A program made the position numbers and the translations under genes. A DNA stretch of 64,000 bases from Methylogaea oryzae (GTDB lineage Bacteria > Pseudomonadota > Gammaproteobacteria > Methylococcales > Methylococcaceae), in NCBI RefSeq assembly GCF_019669985.1, contig NZ_AP019782.1, positions 3,218,001 through 3,282,000 of the forward strand, in the 5' to 3' direction. Under the pieces are notes generated by a model. The model saw only the letters and a program-made list of their open reading frames with translations, ran no database searches and was not told the origin of the DNA. Below, piece by piece: positions 16,672-26,094 of the stretch. Numbering within the stretch: position 1 is the stretch's first letter; each line of letters starts with the position of its first letter.

Positions 16672-17637
16672 ATGTCGAGATCAGCTTTAGCAGTGGGTTT
16701 GATGATGGCGGCGGTGGCGGTGCCCGCCGCGGCGGAAACCGTCTACGTCACCCTGGAAAAAGACAACGCCGTAGCGGTGGTCGACGGCATCGGCGGCAAG
16801 CGGGTGAAAACCGCCAAGGTGGGCCTGAGACCGCGCGGGATCGCCTTGAGCCGTGACGGCAAGCAACTCTACGTCGCCGCCAGCGACAGCCATGCCATCC
16901 AGATTCTCGACGCGGACACGCTCAAAGTGGTCGGCAAACTGCCCGGCGGGCGCGACCCGGAAACCTTCGCGCTGTCCCCGGACGGCAAGCGCCTGTTCGT
17001 CTCCAACGAAGACGACAACCAGCTGACGGTGGCGGACATCGCCGACAAGAAAATCCTCAAGCAGCTCCCCATGGGAGTCGAACCCGAGGGCGTGGCCGCC
17101 AGCCCGGACGGCCGCTGGGTGGTGTGCACCAGCGAGACCACCAATATGGCGCACTGGATCGACGCGCAAACCCTGGAAGTGGCGGACAACAGCCTGGTGG
17201 ACGGCCGCCCCCGCGCCGCCGCCTTCAGCGCCGACAGCAAGCAACTGTGGGTCACCTCGGAAATGGGCGGCAACGTGGCGGTATTCGACGTGGCCTCGCG
17301 CCAGCCCATCAAGACCATCGCCTTCCAAGTGCCCGGCGTGCCCCAGGAAAAAATCCAACCGGTGGGCGTAAAACTGGACGACGCCGGCCAGTGGGCCTAC
17401 GTGGCCCTGGGCCCGGCCAACCGGGTGGCGGTGATCGACGCCAAGAAGCTGGAAGTGAAGGACTACCTGCTGGTGGGCCAACGAGTGTGGAACATCGCCT
17501 TCAGCCCCGACCAGAAACACCTCTACAGCGCCAACGGCGCCAGCAACGACATTTCCGTCATCGACCTGGAAAGCCATAAAGTCACCAAGTCCATCGCCGT
17601 GGGGCATTACCCTTGGGGACTGGTGGTGGCGCCTTAA
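16672..17637 (+). CDS. PQQ-associated YVTN-type beta-propeller protein
   Basis: A 321-aa exported protein: signal peptide MSRSALAVGLMMAAVAVPAAAE, then about seven repeated blades. Each blade has the pattern x-LSRDGKQLYVAASDSHAIQ-x, for example ALSPDGKRLFVSNEDDNQLTV and FSPDQKHLYSANGASNDISV. It belongs to the beta-propeller family associated with PQQ-dependent catabolism, probably periplasmic with a scaffolding or cofactor-related role. It is cotranscribed with the upstream ABC binding protein (15-base gap). A REP-like palindrome follows. Confidence 0.88.
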   Translation: MSRSALAVGLMMAAVAVPAAAETVYVTLEKDNAVAVVDGIGGKRVKTAKVGLRPRGIALSRDGKQLYVAASDSHAIQILDADTLKVVGKLPGGRDPETFALSPDGKRLFVSNEDDNQLTVADIADKKILKQLPMGVEPEGVAASPDGRWVVCTSETTNMAHWIDAQTLEVADNSLVDGRPRAAAFSADSKQLWVTSEMGGNVAVFDVASRQPIKTIAFQVPGVPQEKIQPVGVKLDDAGQWAYVALGPANRVAVIDAKKLEVKDYLLVGQRVWNIAFSPDQKHLYSANGASNDISVIDLESHKVTKSIAVGHYPWGLVVAP

Positions 17638-17649
17638 CCCGCCGACGCC

Positions 17650-17685
17650 GGTAGCCCGGATCCGCTGCGCCCCATCCGGGCTACC
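17650..17685. repeat. REP-like palindrome (GTAGCCCGGAT type)
   Basis: Perfect 12-base arms GGTAGCCCGGAT and ATCCGGGCTACC flank a 12-base centre. This palindrome type is scattered between genes in many proteobacteria. Here it sits after the propeller stop and may stabilise mRNA or act as a Rho-dependent end. Confidence 0.7.
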
Positions 17686-17753
17686 TCGCTTCGTCGTCAG
17701 GCGCGCATGGCGCACCGCTACCCTGGTCTGCCATGGCTTGCGCGCGGCCGATT

Positions 17754-17781
17754 CTGACCTAAACCGCCCTGGGCGGTATAA
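17754..17781 (+). promoter_or_regulatory. Promoter of valS with a palindrome over the spacer
   Basis: A perfect TATAAT (-10, 17776-17781) lies 16 bases after CTGACC. The spacer carries a perfect inverted repeat, ACCGCCC-T-GGGCGGT (17762-17776), that overlaps the -10 box. It could be an operator. Transcription would start near 17788, ~55 bases before the ATG. Confidence 0.55.
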
Positions 17782-17841
17782 TCGCGGCTTTGGGCCTTGG
17801 CCCTCCCGATCAATTCCAGAACCGTCCACGCCGATACCCCC

Positions 17842-20664
17842 ATGGAAAAAACCTACACCCCGCACGCCATCGAACAACGCTGGTACCAGACCTGGGAACA
17901 ACAGGGCTATTTCGCCCCGTCCGGCCAGGGCGAGTCCTTCTGCATCGCCATTCCGCCGCCCAACGTCACCGGCAGCCTGCACATGGGGCACGGTTTCAAC
18001 AACACGGTGATGGACACCCTGGTGCGTTATCGCCGCATGCAGGGCCGCAACACCCTGTGGCAAGTGGGCACCGACCACGCCGGCATCGCCACCCAGATGG
18101 TGGTGGAACGGCAGTTGGCGGCGCAGAACGTCACCCGCCACGACCTGGGGCGCGATAAGTTTCTGGAAAAGGTGTGGGAGTGGAAGGCCGAATCCGGCGG
18201 CACCATCACCCGCCAGCTGCGCCGGCTGGGCTCTTCGGTGGACTGGACCCGCGAGCGCTTCACCATGGACGAGGGCCTGTCCCGCGCCGTGCAGGAAGCC
18301 TTCGTGCGCCTTTACGACGACGGCCTAATCTACCGCGGCAAACGCCTGGTCAACTGGGACCCCAAGCTGCACACCGCCATTTCCGACCTGGAAGTGCTGA
18401 ACGAGGAAGAAAAAGGCTCGATGTGGCACTTCCGCTACCCGCTGGCGGACGGATCCGGCCATCTGGTGGTGGCCACCACCCGGCCGGAAACCATGCTGGG
18501 CGATACGGCGGTCGCCGTCCACCCGGAAGACGAGCGCTATCAGCACCTGATCGGCAAGACCATCAAGCTGCCCATCACCGGCCGGGAAATCCCCATCGTC
18601 GGCGACGACTATGTGGACCCGGAATTCGGCACCGGCTGCGTCAAGATCACCCCGGCCCACGACTTCAACGACTACGAAGTGGGCAAGCGCCACAACCTGC
18701 CGCTGATCAACGTGCTGGACAAGGACGCCCGCATCCTGGCGGAATTCACCGTACTCACCTTCGAGGGCTACGCCGGCGCCCACGGCGAAAAAGCCCCGGC
18801 CGCCTATGCGGGCCTGGAACGCTTCGAAGCGCGCAAGCAGATCGTCGCCGAACTGGACGCCCAAGGCCTGCTGGAAAAAATCGACCCGCACACGTTGAAA
18901 GTGCCGCGCGGCGACCGCTCCGGCGTCATCATCGAGCCCTGGCTCACCGACCAGTGGTACGTCAACGCCAAGGAGCTGGCCAAACCGGCCATCGCCGCGG
19001 TGGAAGACGGCCGCATCCGCTTCGTGCCGCAGCAATACGAAAACCTCTATTTCTCCTGGATGCGCGACATCCAGGACTGGTGCATCTCCCGCCAACTGTG
19101 GTGGGGCCACCGCATCCCGGCTTGGTACGACACCCGCGGCCACGTCTACGTCGGCCGCAACGAGGCGGAAGTGCGCGCCAAGCACCGCCTGGACGCCAAC
19201 GAAATCCTCCGCCAGGACGACGACGTGCTGGACACCTGGTTCTCTTCCGCCCTGTGGACCTTCTCCACCCTGGGCTGGCCGGACCAGACGCCGGAGCTGA
19301 AAACCTTCCACCCCACCGACGTGCTGGTGACCGGCTTCGACATCATTTTCTTCTGGGTGGCGCGCATGGTGATGATGACCATGCACTTCATGAAGCACGA
19401 GGACGGCTCGCCGCAGGTGCCGTTCAAGACCGTCTACGTGCACGGCCTGGTGCGCGACTCGGAAGGCCAGAAAATGTCCAAGTCCAAAGGCAACGTGCTG
19501 GACCCCTTGGATATCATCGACGGCATCGCCCTGGACGAGCTGGTGGCGAAACGCACCGCCGGCCTCATGCAGCCGCAGATGGCGGAGAAGATCGAAAAGC
19601 GCACCCGCAAGGAATTCCCCGACGGCATCGCCGCCTACGGTTGCGACGCCCTGCGCTTCACTTTCGCATCGCTGGCCTCCACCGGCCGCGACATCAAGTT
19701 CGACATGGGCCGGGTGGAAGGCTACCGCAACTTCTGCAACAAGCTGTGGAACGCGGCACGCTACGTGCTGATGAACACCGAAGGCCAGGACACCGGTCTT
19801 GCCGGCGAATGCGTCTACAGCCTGCCGGACCGCTGGATCCGCTCGCGCTTGCAGCAAGCCATCGCCGCCACCCAGGAAGCCCTGGACGGCTACCGCTTCG
19901 ACCTGGCGGCCCAGGCCATTTACGAATTCACCTGGAACGAGTACTGCGACTGGTATCTGGAAGCGGCCAAGGTGAGCCTGCAAAGCGATGATGCCGCCCA
20001 GCAGCGCGGCACCCGCCAGACCCTGGTGCAGGTGCTGGAAACCCTGTTGCGCCTGGCCCACCCCATCATGCCTTACATTACGGAAGAGATTTGGCAGCGG
20101 GTAGCTCCCTTGGCGGGCAAGTCCGGCGCCACCCTCATGCTGCAGCCCTACCCCGTCGTCGAAGCCCACTGGCAGGACGCTGCTGGCGAAAGCGAGATGG
20201 CCTGGGCCATGGAGTTCATCCTCGGCCTGCGCCGCATCCGCGGCGAAATGGACATCGCTCCTTCCAAGGCTCTGCCGGTGCTGCTGCAGGGCGGCGCCGC
20301 GGAGGATGCGGCGCGGCTGGAACGCAACGCCATCCTCATCGAAAAACTGGGCCGCACCGGCAGCGTGCGTTGGCTGGATGAAAGCGAGACCGCGCCGGAA
20401 TCGGCCATCGCCCTGGTGGGCGACCTGAAGCTTCTCATCCCCATGGCCGGCCTCATCGACAAGGACGCGGAACTGGCGCGGCTGGACAAGGAAATTCAAA
20501 AATTGCAGAAGGAACTGCCGCGCCTGGAAGGCAAGCTGGAAAATCCGGCTTTCGTGGACAAGGCGCCGGCCGACGTAGTCGCCAAGGAAAGGGAAAAATT
20601 GGCGGACTTGCGCTCCCACCTCGCAAGTCTCGAGGCCCAGGTGCTTAAGATTCGTGCGTTATAG
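17842..20664 (+). CDS. valS: Valyl-tRNA synthetase
   Basis: A 940-aa class I aminoacyl-tRNA synthetase charging tRNA-Val. The HIGH motif appears as [16 protein letters not shown] and the KMSKS motif as [14 protein letters not shown]. The editing (CP1) domain shows [15 protein letters not shown] and the zinc-free insert is normal. The C-terminal ~70 residues form the tRNA-binding coiled coil ([20 protein letters not shown]). I start it at the ATG at 17842; an earlier in-frame ATG at 17797 lies close behind the predicted start of transcription. It is monocistronic, with its own promoter. Confidence 0.97.
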   Translation: MEKTYTPHAIEQRWYQTWEQQGYFAPSGQGESFCIAIPPPNVTGSLHMGHGFNNTVMDTLVRYRRMQGRNTLWQVGTDHAGIATQMVVERQLAAQNVTRHDLGRDKFLEKVWEWKAESGGTITRQLRRLGSSVDWTRERFTMDEGLSRAVQEAFVRLYDDGLIYRGKRLVNWDPKLHTAISDLEVLNEEEKGSMWHFRYPLADGSGHLVVATTRPETMLGDTAVAVHPEDERYQHLIGKTIKLPITGREIPIVGDDYVDPEFGTGCVKITPAHDFNDYEVGKRHNLPLINVLDKDARILAEFTVLTFEGYAGAHGEKAPAAYAGLERFEARKQIVAELDAQGLLEKIDPHTLKVPRGDRSGVIIEPWLTDQWYVNAKELAKPAIAAVEDGRIRFVPQQYENLYFSWMRDIQDWCISRQLWWGHRIPAWYDTRGHVYVGRNEAEVRAKHRLDANEILRQDDDVLDTWFSSALWTFSTLGWPDQTPELKTFHPTDVLVTGFDIIFFWVARMVMMTMHFMKHEDGSPQVPFKTVYVHGLVRDSEGQKMSKSKGNVLDPLDIIDGIALDELVAKRTAGLMQPQMAEKIEKRTRKEFPDGIAAYGCDALRFTFASLASTGRDIKFDMGRVEGYRNFCNKLWNAARYVLMNTEGQDTGLAGECVYSLPDRWIRSRLQQAIAATQEALDGYRFDLAAQAIYEFTWNEYCDWYLEAAKVSLQSDDAAQQRGTRQTLVQVLETLLRLAHPIMPYITEEIWQRVAPLAGKSGATLMLQPYPVVEAHWQDAAGESEMAWAMEFILGLRRIRGEMDIAPSKALPVLLQGGAAEDAARLERNAILIEKLGRTGSVRWLDESETAPESAIALVGDLKLLIPMAGLIDKDAELARLDKEIQKLQKELPRLEGKLENPAFVDKAPADVVAKEREKLADLRSHLASLEAQVLKIRAL

Positions 20665-20760
20665 CCGACAACTTCACTAGGAAACGACGTCTCTACTAGG
20701 CTAAACTTCCAATATATTAGAAGGAGCTTTTTCGCTAATCTTGTTATATCCCACGGCACC

Positions 20761-22224
20761 ATGAGCGCTATCGTAAAAGCCAGAGCCTACACACCACGCA
20801 CGCTCAACGAATGGAGCGACTGGCTTTGCCGCGAGGAGATTCCGATATTCTCCAATACGGTCCAGCGCATCAACAGCGCCATCGACGACGAAGACACGGG
20901 GGCCACGGAACTGGCCCGCATCATCATGGAAGACACCACGCTGACGGCCAAAATCCTCAAGCTGAGCAATAGCTCGCTCTACAACCCGCTGGGGCAGCGC
21001 GTGTCCACCCTGACGCGCGCCGCTGTCGTACTCGGCACCAAGCTGATCCACGAAATGGCCCTCACCTGCACCTTTATCGAGGCCATGCAGTCGGCGCGCA
21101 ACAAGCAGCGGGCCAGCGAAGAAATCGCCCGCTCCCTGCACGCAGCAACCCAGGCCCGCTCCATGGCGCTGCTCATGCAAGACCCTTCGCCGGAGGAAGT
21201 ATTCATCGCCACCCTGCTGTTCAATATCGGCCGAATCGCTTTTTCCTGCTTCGAGGAAACCAAGGGCCTGGAAATCGAGGAAGCCATTCGGGGCGAAAAT
21301 CTGCCGGCGGAAAAGGCGGAACGGCGAATATTAGGCTTCACCCTGCAACAGTTGGGCGCGGCCATGAGCAAGACTTGGCGCTTGGCGGGGCTCACGGAGG
21401 AGGTCTTCGGCGGTAAATCGCACAATCCCGAGCGGGTAAACCTGGTCAAACAATGCGACACCCTGGCCCGCACTGCCGAACAAGGCGGCTGGGAAGGCCC
21501 CGCCACGCGCAAAGCGATCCATGACCTGGCCCATCTGTTGAATAAGCCGGTGCGTACGGTGCAGGAGCTGGTGAAAAAAAATGCCAAACTGGCGGCGGAA
21601 ATCGCCCTGCAACTGGGCGCAAACGAAGCGGCCAAGCTCATTCCGACGCGAACTTCCGGCGAACACGCCGCGGAGTCCGTTGCCGAGGCCGCGGCCGTCG
21701 CTGCGACCGATCCCAGCGCCCAATTGATCCGCATGCACCAGGACATTACCAACCTGCTCAGCGGCCAATTCAACATCAACGTCTTGTTCGAGTTGATTTT
21801 GGAAAGCATCCACCGTGGATTGGGCATGGATCGTACTTTTTTCGCCTTGGTAAGCCCTGATCGACGATTCCTGAAAGAGAAATCCTCCCACGGCTGGGCG
21901 GCGGCCGGCAGCCACCTGCCCATACAAGTGGAACTCGACGCTCAGCCCCTCCATTTGTTTATGCATGCGCTGAACCAGTCGGAAGCCCTGTGGATCAAAC
22001 CGGATAGCGACGCCGAGGCACGCAACTTGTTCACCCAACCCATTCAAACGGTGCTAGGCAGACAAGAATGCTTTCTTTTCCCCCTAAGCCTGACCCGCAA
22101 GCCCATCGGGCTCCTTTATGCAGACCGGGCTACCAGCGGACAAGCACTAGACCCGGAAAATTTCGGCCACTTCCGCCAGTTGGGCCAACAAGCGATGATA
22201 GGGCTACGCCTGACGTCGTTTTGA
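20761..22224 (+). CDS. HDOD domain regulator with C-terminal GAF domain
   Basis: A 487-aa cytoplasmic protein. Residues ~20-220 form an HDOD domain, an HD-like fold without catalysis, recognised by IIMEDTTLTAKILKLSNSS, VSTLTRAAVVLGTKLI and ATLLFNIGRIAF. Residues ~330-480 form a GAF-like sensor (FELILESIHRGLGMDRTFFAL, FPLSLTRKPIGLLYADR). HDOD proteins act in motility, type IV pilus and c-di-GMP control. It precedes pilC and pilD in the position where pilB often lies, so a role in pilus regulation is plausible but unproven. A 180-base gap separates it from pilC. Confidence 0.82.
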   Translation: MSAIVKARAYTPRTLNEWSDWLCREEIPIFSNTVQRINSAIDDEDTGATELARIIMEDTTLTAKILKLSNSSLYNPLGQRVSTLTRAAVVLGTKLIHEMALTCTFIEAMQSARNKQRASEEIARSLHAATQARSMALLMQDPSPEEVFIATLLFNIGRIAFSCFEETKGLEIEEAIRGENLPAEKAERRILGFTLQQLGAAMSKTWRLAGLTEEVFGGKSHNPERVNLVKQCDTLARTAEQGGWEGPATRKAIHDLAHLLNKPVRTVQELVKKNAKLAAEIALQLGANEAAKLIPTRTSGEHAAESVAEAAAVAATDPSAQLIRMHQDITNLLSGQFNINVLFELILESIHRGLGMDRTFFALVSPDRRFLKEKSSHGWAAAGSHLPIQVELDAQPLHLFMHALNQSEALWIKPDSDAEARNLFTQPIQTVLGRQECFLFPLSLTRKPIGLLYADRATSGQALDPENFGHFRQLGQQAMIGLRLTSF

Positions 22225-22404
22225 GACCTGGTGACGCTACAGCCGCCCCCTAAAGGCGTTACCTTTTGCCACGGAAAAGTGGTAAAAATGACTGTGAATT
22301 ACATATAAAAAAATCGGCCACTCGCGCGCCCCGCGCTTAACACACGCCGGAACTGGCCGCAGCGAATCAGCCGAAACCGACCCAGCGAAAGGATCTAGCG
22401 CCCC

Positions 22405-23619
22405 ATGGCAGCTGAAGAACAAATCTATTTCAATTACGTCGCCACCGACAAGACCGGCAAGAAAATTACGGGCGAACTGGCCGGCAAAAATGAATTAGCC
22501 GTTCGCGCGGAATTACGGCGTCAGGGTCTCAAGCCAACGAAAGTCAAACTAAAACCGAAGCCCCTGTTCGGCAAAGCCAAAGCCAATATCACAGCCAAGG
22601 ACATCGCCCTGTTCAGCCGGCAGTTGGCGACCATGATGACGGCCGGCGTGCCGCTGGTCACCGCCTTCGAAATCGTTGGACGCGGCCATGAAAACCCCGC
22701 CATGCAGGATTTGATCCTGGGCATCAAATCCGACGTGGAAAGCGGCAATACCTTGGCCGAAACCCTGCGCAAATACCCTCTCCAGTTCAACGAACTGTAC
22801 TGCAACCTGGTCGCGGCCGGCGAGCAAGCGGGTATTTTGGAAGGCTTGCTGCACAAAATCGCCACTTACCTGGAAAAAACCGAATCGCTCAAGGCGAAAA
22901 TCAAGAAAGCCTTGTTCTACCCCGTCGCCGTGCTGGTGGTGGCGGGCATCGTCACCGCCATTTTGCTGATTTTCGTCGTACCCACGTTTGAAGAGCTGTT
23001 CAAGGGATTCGGCGCAGAACTACCGGCATTCACACAATTCGTCGTTGGCCTATCCCATGGCTTAGTGAACACCTGGTACTACATACTCGGCGTCATCGGC
23101 GGCATGATTTACGGCTTCAAAAGCCTGAAGCAAAACTCCAAAGAATTTAACAACCGGCTGGATCGATTGATGTTGCGCCTCGGTCCCATCGGCTCGATCC
23201 TCAACAAAGCGGCAGTGGCCCGTTTCGCCCGCACCCTGTCGACCATGTCCGCTGCCGGCGTTCCGCTGGTGGAAGCGCTCAAATCGGTAGCCGGCGCGTC
23301 GGGCAACATCGTGTATTACGACGCCATCATGAAAATGCGCGACGACGTCTCCAACGGACAGCAGCTGCAATTGTCCATGCGCCAGTCCGGCATTTTTCCC
23401 AATATGGTGATACAGATGATCGCCATCGGCGAAGAATCGGGCTCCCTCGACAGCATGCTGGGCAAGGTGGCGGACTTTTACGAAGAGGAGGTCGACAACG
23501 CCGTGGACGCCCTCACCAGTTTGCTCGAACCCATGATCATGGCGTTTTTGGGCGTAGTCATCGGCGGCTTGATCGTCGCCATGTACCTGCCGATTTTCAA
23601 AATGGGCGCCGTCACCTAA
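22405..23619 (+). CDS. pilC: Type IV pilus inner-membrane platform protein PilC
   Basis: A 404-aa member of the GspF/PilC family, which anchors the PilB/PilT motors at the inner membrane. Two repeated cytoplasmic GspF domains are seen (ALFSRQLATMMTAGVPLVTAFEIV and ARFARTLSTMSAAGVPLVEALKSV), each followed by membrane helices (FYPVAVLVVAGIVTAILLIF; the C-terminal LEPMIMAFLGVVIGGLIVAM). Length is normal. It lies 19 bases before pilD, in one operon with coaE. The pilB extension ATPase is not next to it. Confidence 0.95.
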   Translation: MAAEEQIYFNYVATDKTGKKITGELAGKNELAVRAELRRQGLKPTKVKLKPKPLFGKAKANITAKDIALFSRQLATMMTAGVPLVTAFEIVGRGHENPAMQDLILGIKSDVESGNTLAETLRKYPLQFNELYCNLVAAGEQAGILEGLLHKIATYLEKTESLKAKIKKALFYPVAVLVVAGIVTAILLIFVVPTFEELFKGFGAELPAFTQFVVGLSHGLVNTWYYILGVIGGMIYGFKSLKQNSKEFNNRLDRLMLRLGPIGSILNKAAVARFARTLSTMSAAGVPLVEALKSVAGASGNIVYYDAIMKMRDDVSNGQQLQLSMRQSGIFPNMVIQMIAIGEESGSLDSMLGKVADFYEEEVDNAVDALTSLLEPMIMAFLGVVIGGLIVAMYLPIFKMGAVT

Positions 23620-23638
23620 CCCAAGCCAGGACGCGTCC

Positions 23639-24502
23639 ATGGAACTGATCACCCTGTTAAAACAACAGCCCTTGTTGTTCGTCGCATTGACGGCCGTGGC
23701 GGGTTTGGCCGTGGGCAGCTTTCTCAATGTCGTGATTCACCGCCTGCCGCGCATGATGGAAACCCGCTGGAAACGGGAATGCCGCGAATATCTGGGCCTA
23801 CCGCAGGAAAACGACGGTCCGCAGGCGAACTACAATTTGCTGACCCCAGGCTCTCACTGCCCAAACTGCGGCGCCGCGGTGCGAGCGATACACAATATTC
23901 CTTTGCTTAGTTATTTGGCGCTACGCGGCCGTTGCTCTAGTTGCGGAGCCGCCATCGCCTGGCGTTACCCGCTGATCGAGCTGCTTACCGCCGTCTTGTC
24001 GGCGGCGGTGGCTTGGCGCTACGGCTATGGCGAACAAGCCCTGTGCGCGTTGCTGTTCACCTGGGCCTTGCTGAGCCTTGCGCTAATCGACCTGGAACAC
24101 CAACTGTTGCCGGACGCCATTGTGCTGCCGTTGTTATGGCTGGGACTGCTATTGAGCTTGGGAAACGTTTTCGTCGACAGTCACGCAGCCATCGCCGCCG
24201 CAGCCGCAGGCTACCTGAGTTTGTGGGGCGTCTACCACCTGTTTCGCTTGGCCACCGGCAAAGAGGGGATGGGCTACGGCGATTTCAAGCTGTTGGCGGC
24301 ATTGGGCGCCTGGACGGGCTGGACCATGCTGCCGCTGATAATTTTGCTGTCGTCCCTCGTGGGGGCCGTCGCCGGCATCGCGCTGATCCTGCTGCGGGGG
24401 CGCGACCGCAACGTGCCCATGCCGTTCGGCCCGTTCCTGGCGGCCGCCGGCTGGATCGCCTTGCTCTGGGGACAATCCATACTCGATATCTACCTGCGCT
24501 GA
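23639..24502 (+). CDS. pilD: Prepilin peptidase / N-methyltransferase PilD
   Basis: A 287-aa polytopic membrane enzyme that cleaves and N-methylates type IV prepilins and pseudopilins. The zinc-binding pair CPNCGA and CSSCGA is intact. The aspartyl protease residues are in ALIDLEHQLLPD and GMGYGDFKLLAALGAW. Around eight hydrophobic segments follow. It lies between pilC and coaE, a standard gammaproteobacterial order. Confidence 0.95.
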   Translation: MELITLLKQQPLLFVALTAVAGLAVGSFLNVVIHRLPRMMETRWKRECREYLGLPQENDGPQANYNLLTPGSHCPNCGAAVRAIHNIPLLSYLALRGRCSSCGAAIAWRYPLIELLTAVLSAAVAWRYGYGEQALCALLFTWALLSLALIDLEHQLLPDAIVLPLLWLGLLLSLGNVFVDSHAAIAAAAAGYLSLWGVYHLFRLATGKEGMGYGDFKLLAALGAWTGWTMLPLIILLSSLVGAVAGIALILLRGRDRNVPMPFGPFLAAAGWIALLWGQSILDIYLR

Positions 24503-24533
24503 ATACGGCGCGTAAAGGCCACCCATCCCCACC

Positions 24534-25154
24534 ATGTTGCGCATTGGCTTAACCGGCGGCATCGGCAGCGGTAAAACCACGGTCGGCCGCCTATTCGCCG
24601 CCCTGGGCGTCCCTGTCCTGGATGCCGATGAAATCGCCCACGGATTGACGGCGCCAGGCCAGCCGGGGCATAAGGCCATCGCCGAGCATTTCGGCCAAAC
24701 GGTACTCGACCCTAGAGGCGCCATCGACCGAGCCAAACTGCGCGACCTGGTATTCGCCCAGCCACCGCAACGCTTGCGCTTGGAAGCGTTGCTGCATCCC
24801 TTGGTTTTCGCCTCCCTGCAAGAAGCGACGGCCGAATTGAACACCGCCTATTGCATTTTGACCATTCCCCTGCTGTTCGAAACCGACAGCCGCCATTTTG
24901 TGGATCGGGTGTTAGTGGTAGACGTACCGGAGGTCTTGCAATATCAACGGGTACGAGCAAGGAACGGCTTGGACGACGGCCGCATCGGGCAAATTCTGGC
25001 CGCCCAGTGGACGCGACAGGCGCGGCTGGCGGCGGCCGACGACATGATCCGCAACGATGGCGGCCTAGCGGAGTTGGAGAAGCAAGTGGCGACTTTGCAT
25101 CGGCGTTATTTATCCATTGCCGCCAACCAGACCGACGCCGACGCCCATGACTGA
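24534..25154 (+). CDS. coaE: Dephospho-CoA kinase
   Basis: A 206-aa P-loop kinase carrying out the last step of coenzyme A synthesis. The Walker A motif is TGGIGSGKTT (residues 7-16), followed by VLDADEIAHGLT and, later, HPLVFASLQ and TIPLLFETDSRHFVDRVLVV. Length is standard. It follows pilD by 31 bases, and its end overlaps a 43-codon reading frame by eight bases. Confidence 0.95.
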   Translation: MLRIGLTGGIGSGKTTVGRLFAALGVPVLDADEIAHGLTAPGQPGHKAIAEHFGQTVLDPRGAIDRAKLRDLVFAQPPQRLRLEALLHPLVFASLQEATAELNTAYCILTIPLLFETDSRHFVDRVLVVDVPEVLQYQRVRARNGLDDGRIGQILAAQWTRQARLAAADDMIRNDGGLAELEKQVATLHRRYLSIAANQTDADAHD

Positions 25155-25278
25155 CGCGCCAACCGCTGCGCAGCGCCCTTTGCTATTGACTAATCAATGG
25201 GATGCGTCAGAATGTTCACGAGAATTAGAGCCGCACGATAAGGAATGGATTATCCTGAATGCGACCGACTTCCCCTAA
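25147..25278 (+). CDS. Possible 43-aa protein between coaE and zapD
   Basis: An ATG inside the last codons of coaE opens a frame of 43 codons that ends 18 bases before zapD. The product would be small, acidic and tryptophan-containing (it includes LLLTNQWDASECS and ending WIILNATDFP). I recognise no family. The overlap with coaE and the tight spacing to zapD are what translational coupling would look like, and zapD itself has a UUG start with a poor ribosome site. It could also be a chance frame. Confidence 0.35.
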   Translation: MTDAPTAAQRPLLLTNQWDASECSRELEPHDKEWIILNATDFP

Positions 25279-25296
25279 ATTGGCTGGTCTCACAAC

Positions 25297-26064
25297 TTGA
25301 GCGATCTTATCTATTATGAGTTCCCGCTGAACGAGCGGATTCGCGTCCTAATGCGACTCGAACAATTGTTTCAGCAAACCGAACATTTCATGCGGGGCAG
25401 CACCGTATGGGATAGCCGCGCCGTGATCTCCAGCCTGCTGGATATCCTGGCGATTTTCGGCCGCAACGACCTCAAGTCGGAAATCATCAAAGAACTGGAT
25501 CGCCACACCAACGCCTTGTCGCGGGTAGCCGACAGCCAAGCCATAGACCATGGCGTCTTACGCCAGACCTTGCAAGACCTGGAAGTGCTCAGCAAGGAGG
25601 TTTACGCCATCAGCGGCAAGATCGGCGGCGGCCTGATGGAAAACGAGCTGTTTAAAAGCATCTCGCAACGCAGCGCCATTCCCGGCGGCACCTGCGTGTT
25701 CGACCTGCCAGCCTATCACTACTGGCTTGATCAACCCGACGCGCAACGCAAGCAGGATCTGGAACGCTGGCTGCGTTCCTTCGATACCATACGCCATGCC
25801 ACCGACACCATCCTGTGGCTGATCCGCTACAGCACCAACCACACCAACGAAGTTTCCACGGCGGGCTTCTATCAGCAGAATCTGGACAAAGGGCTGCCCT
25901 ACCAGCTGATCCGCGTCGGCATCCCGCGCCAACTGCCCTATTACGTGGAAATCAGCGGCGGCAAACATCGCTTCACCGTCCGCTTTCTGGAATTCTCCAC
26001 CGCCGGCCGCTCCGTTCAAGCGGAAAACGACATCCCTTTCCAGCTCACCTGCTGCATTCTCTAG
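25297..26064 (+). CDS. zapD: Cell division protein ZapD
   Basis: A 255-aa FtsZ-associated protein that bundles FtsZ protofilaments at the division ring. The N-terminus IYYEFPLNERIRVLMRLE matches the ZapD family, which is all-helical there. The C-terminal strand region shows YYVEISGGKHRFTVRFLEF, and length is normal. The start is a UUG at 25297: a stop codon lies six codons upstream and no ATG or GTG lies between. Position after coaE is typical; the usual yacG neighbour is absent. Confidence 0.92.
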   Translation: MSDLIYYEFPLNERIRVLMRLEQLFQQTEHFMRGSTVWDSRAVISSLLDILAIFGRNDLKSEIIKELDRHTNALSRVADSQAIDHGVLRQTLQDLEVLSKEVYAISGKIGGGLMENELFKSISQRSAIPGGTCVFDLPAYHYWLDQPDAQRKQDLERWLRSFDTIRHATDTILWLIRYSTNHTNEVSTAGFYQQNLDKGLPYQLIRVGIPRQLPYYVEISGGKHRFTVRFLEFSTAGRSVQAENDIPFQLTCCIL

Positions 26065-26094
26065 CAGCCGGCGAGCGTCCGCCCGCCGTCGTCC

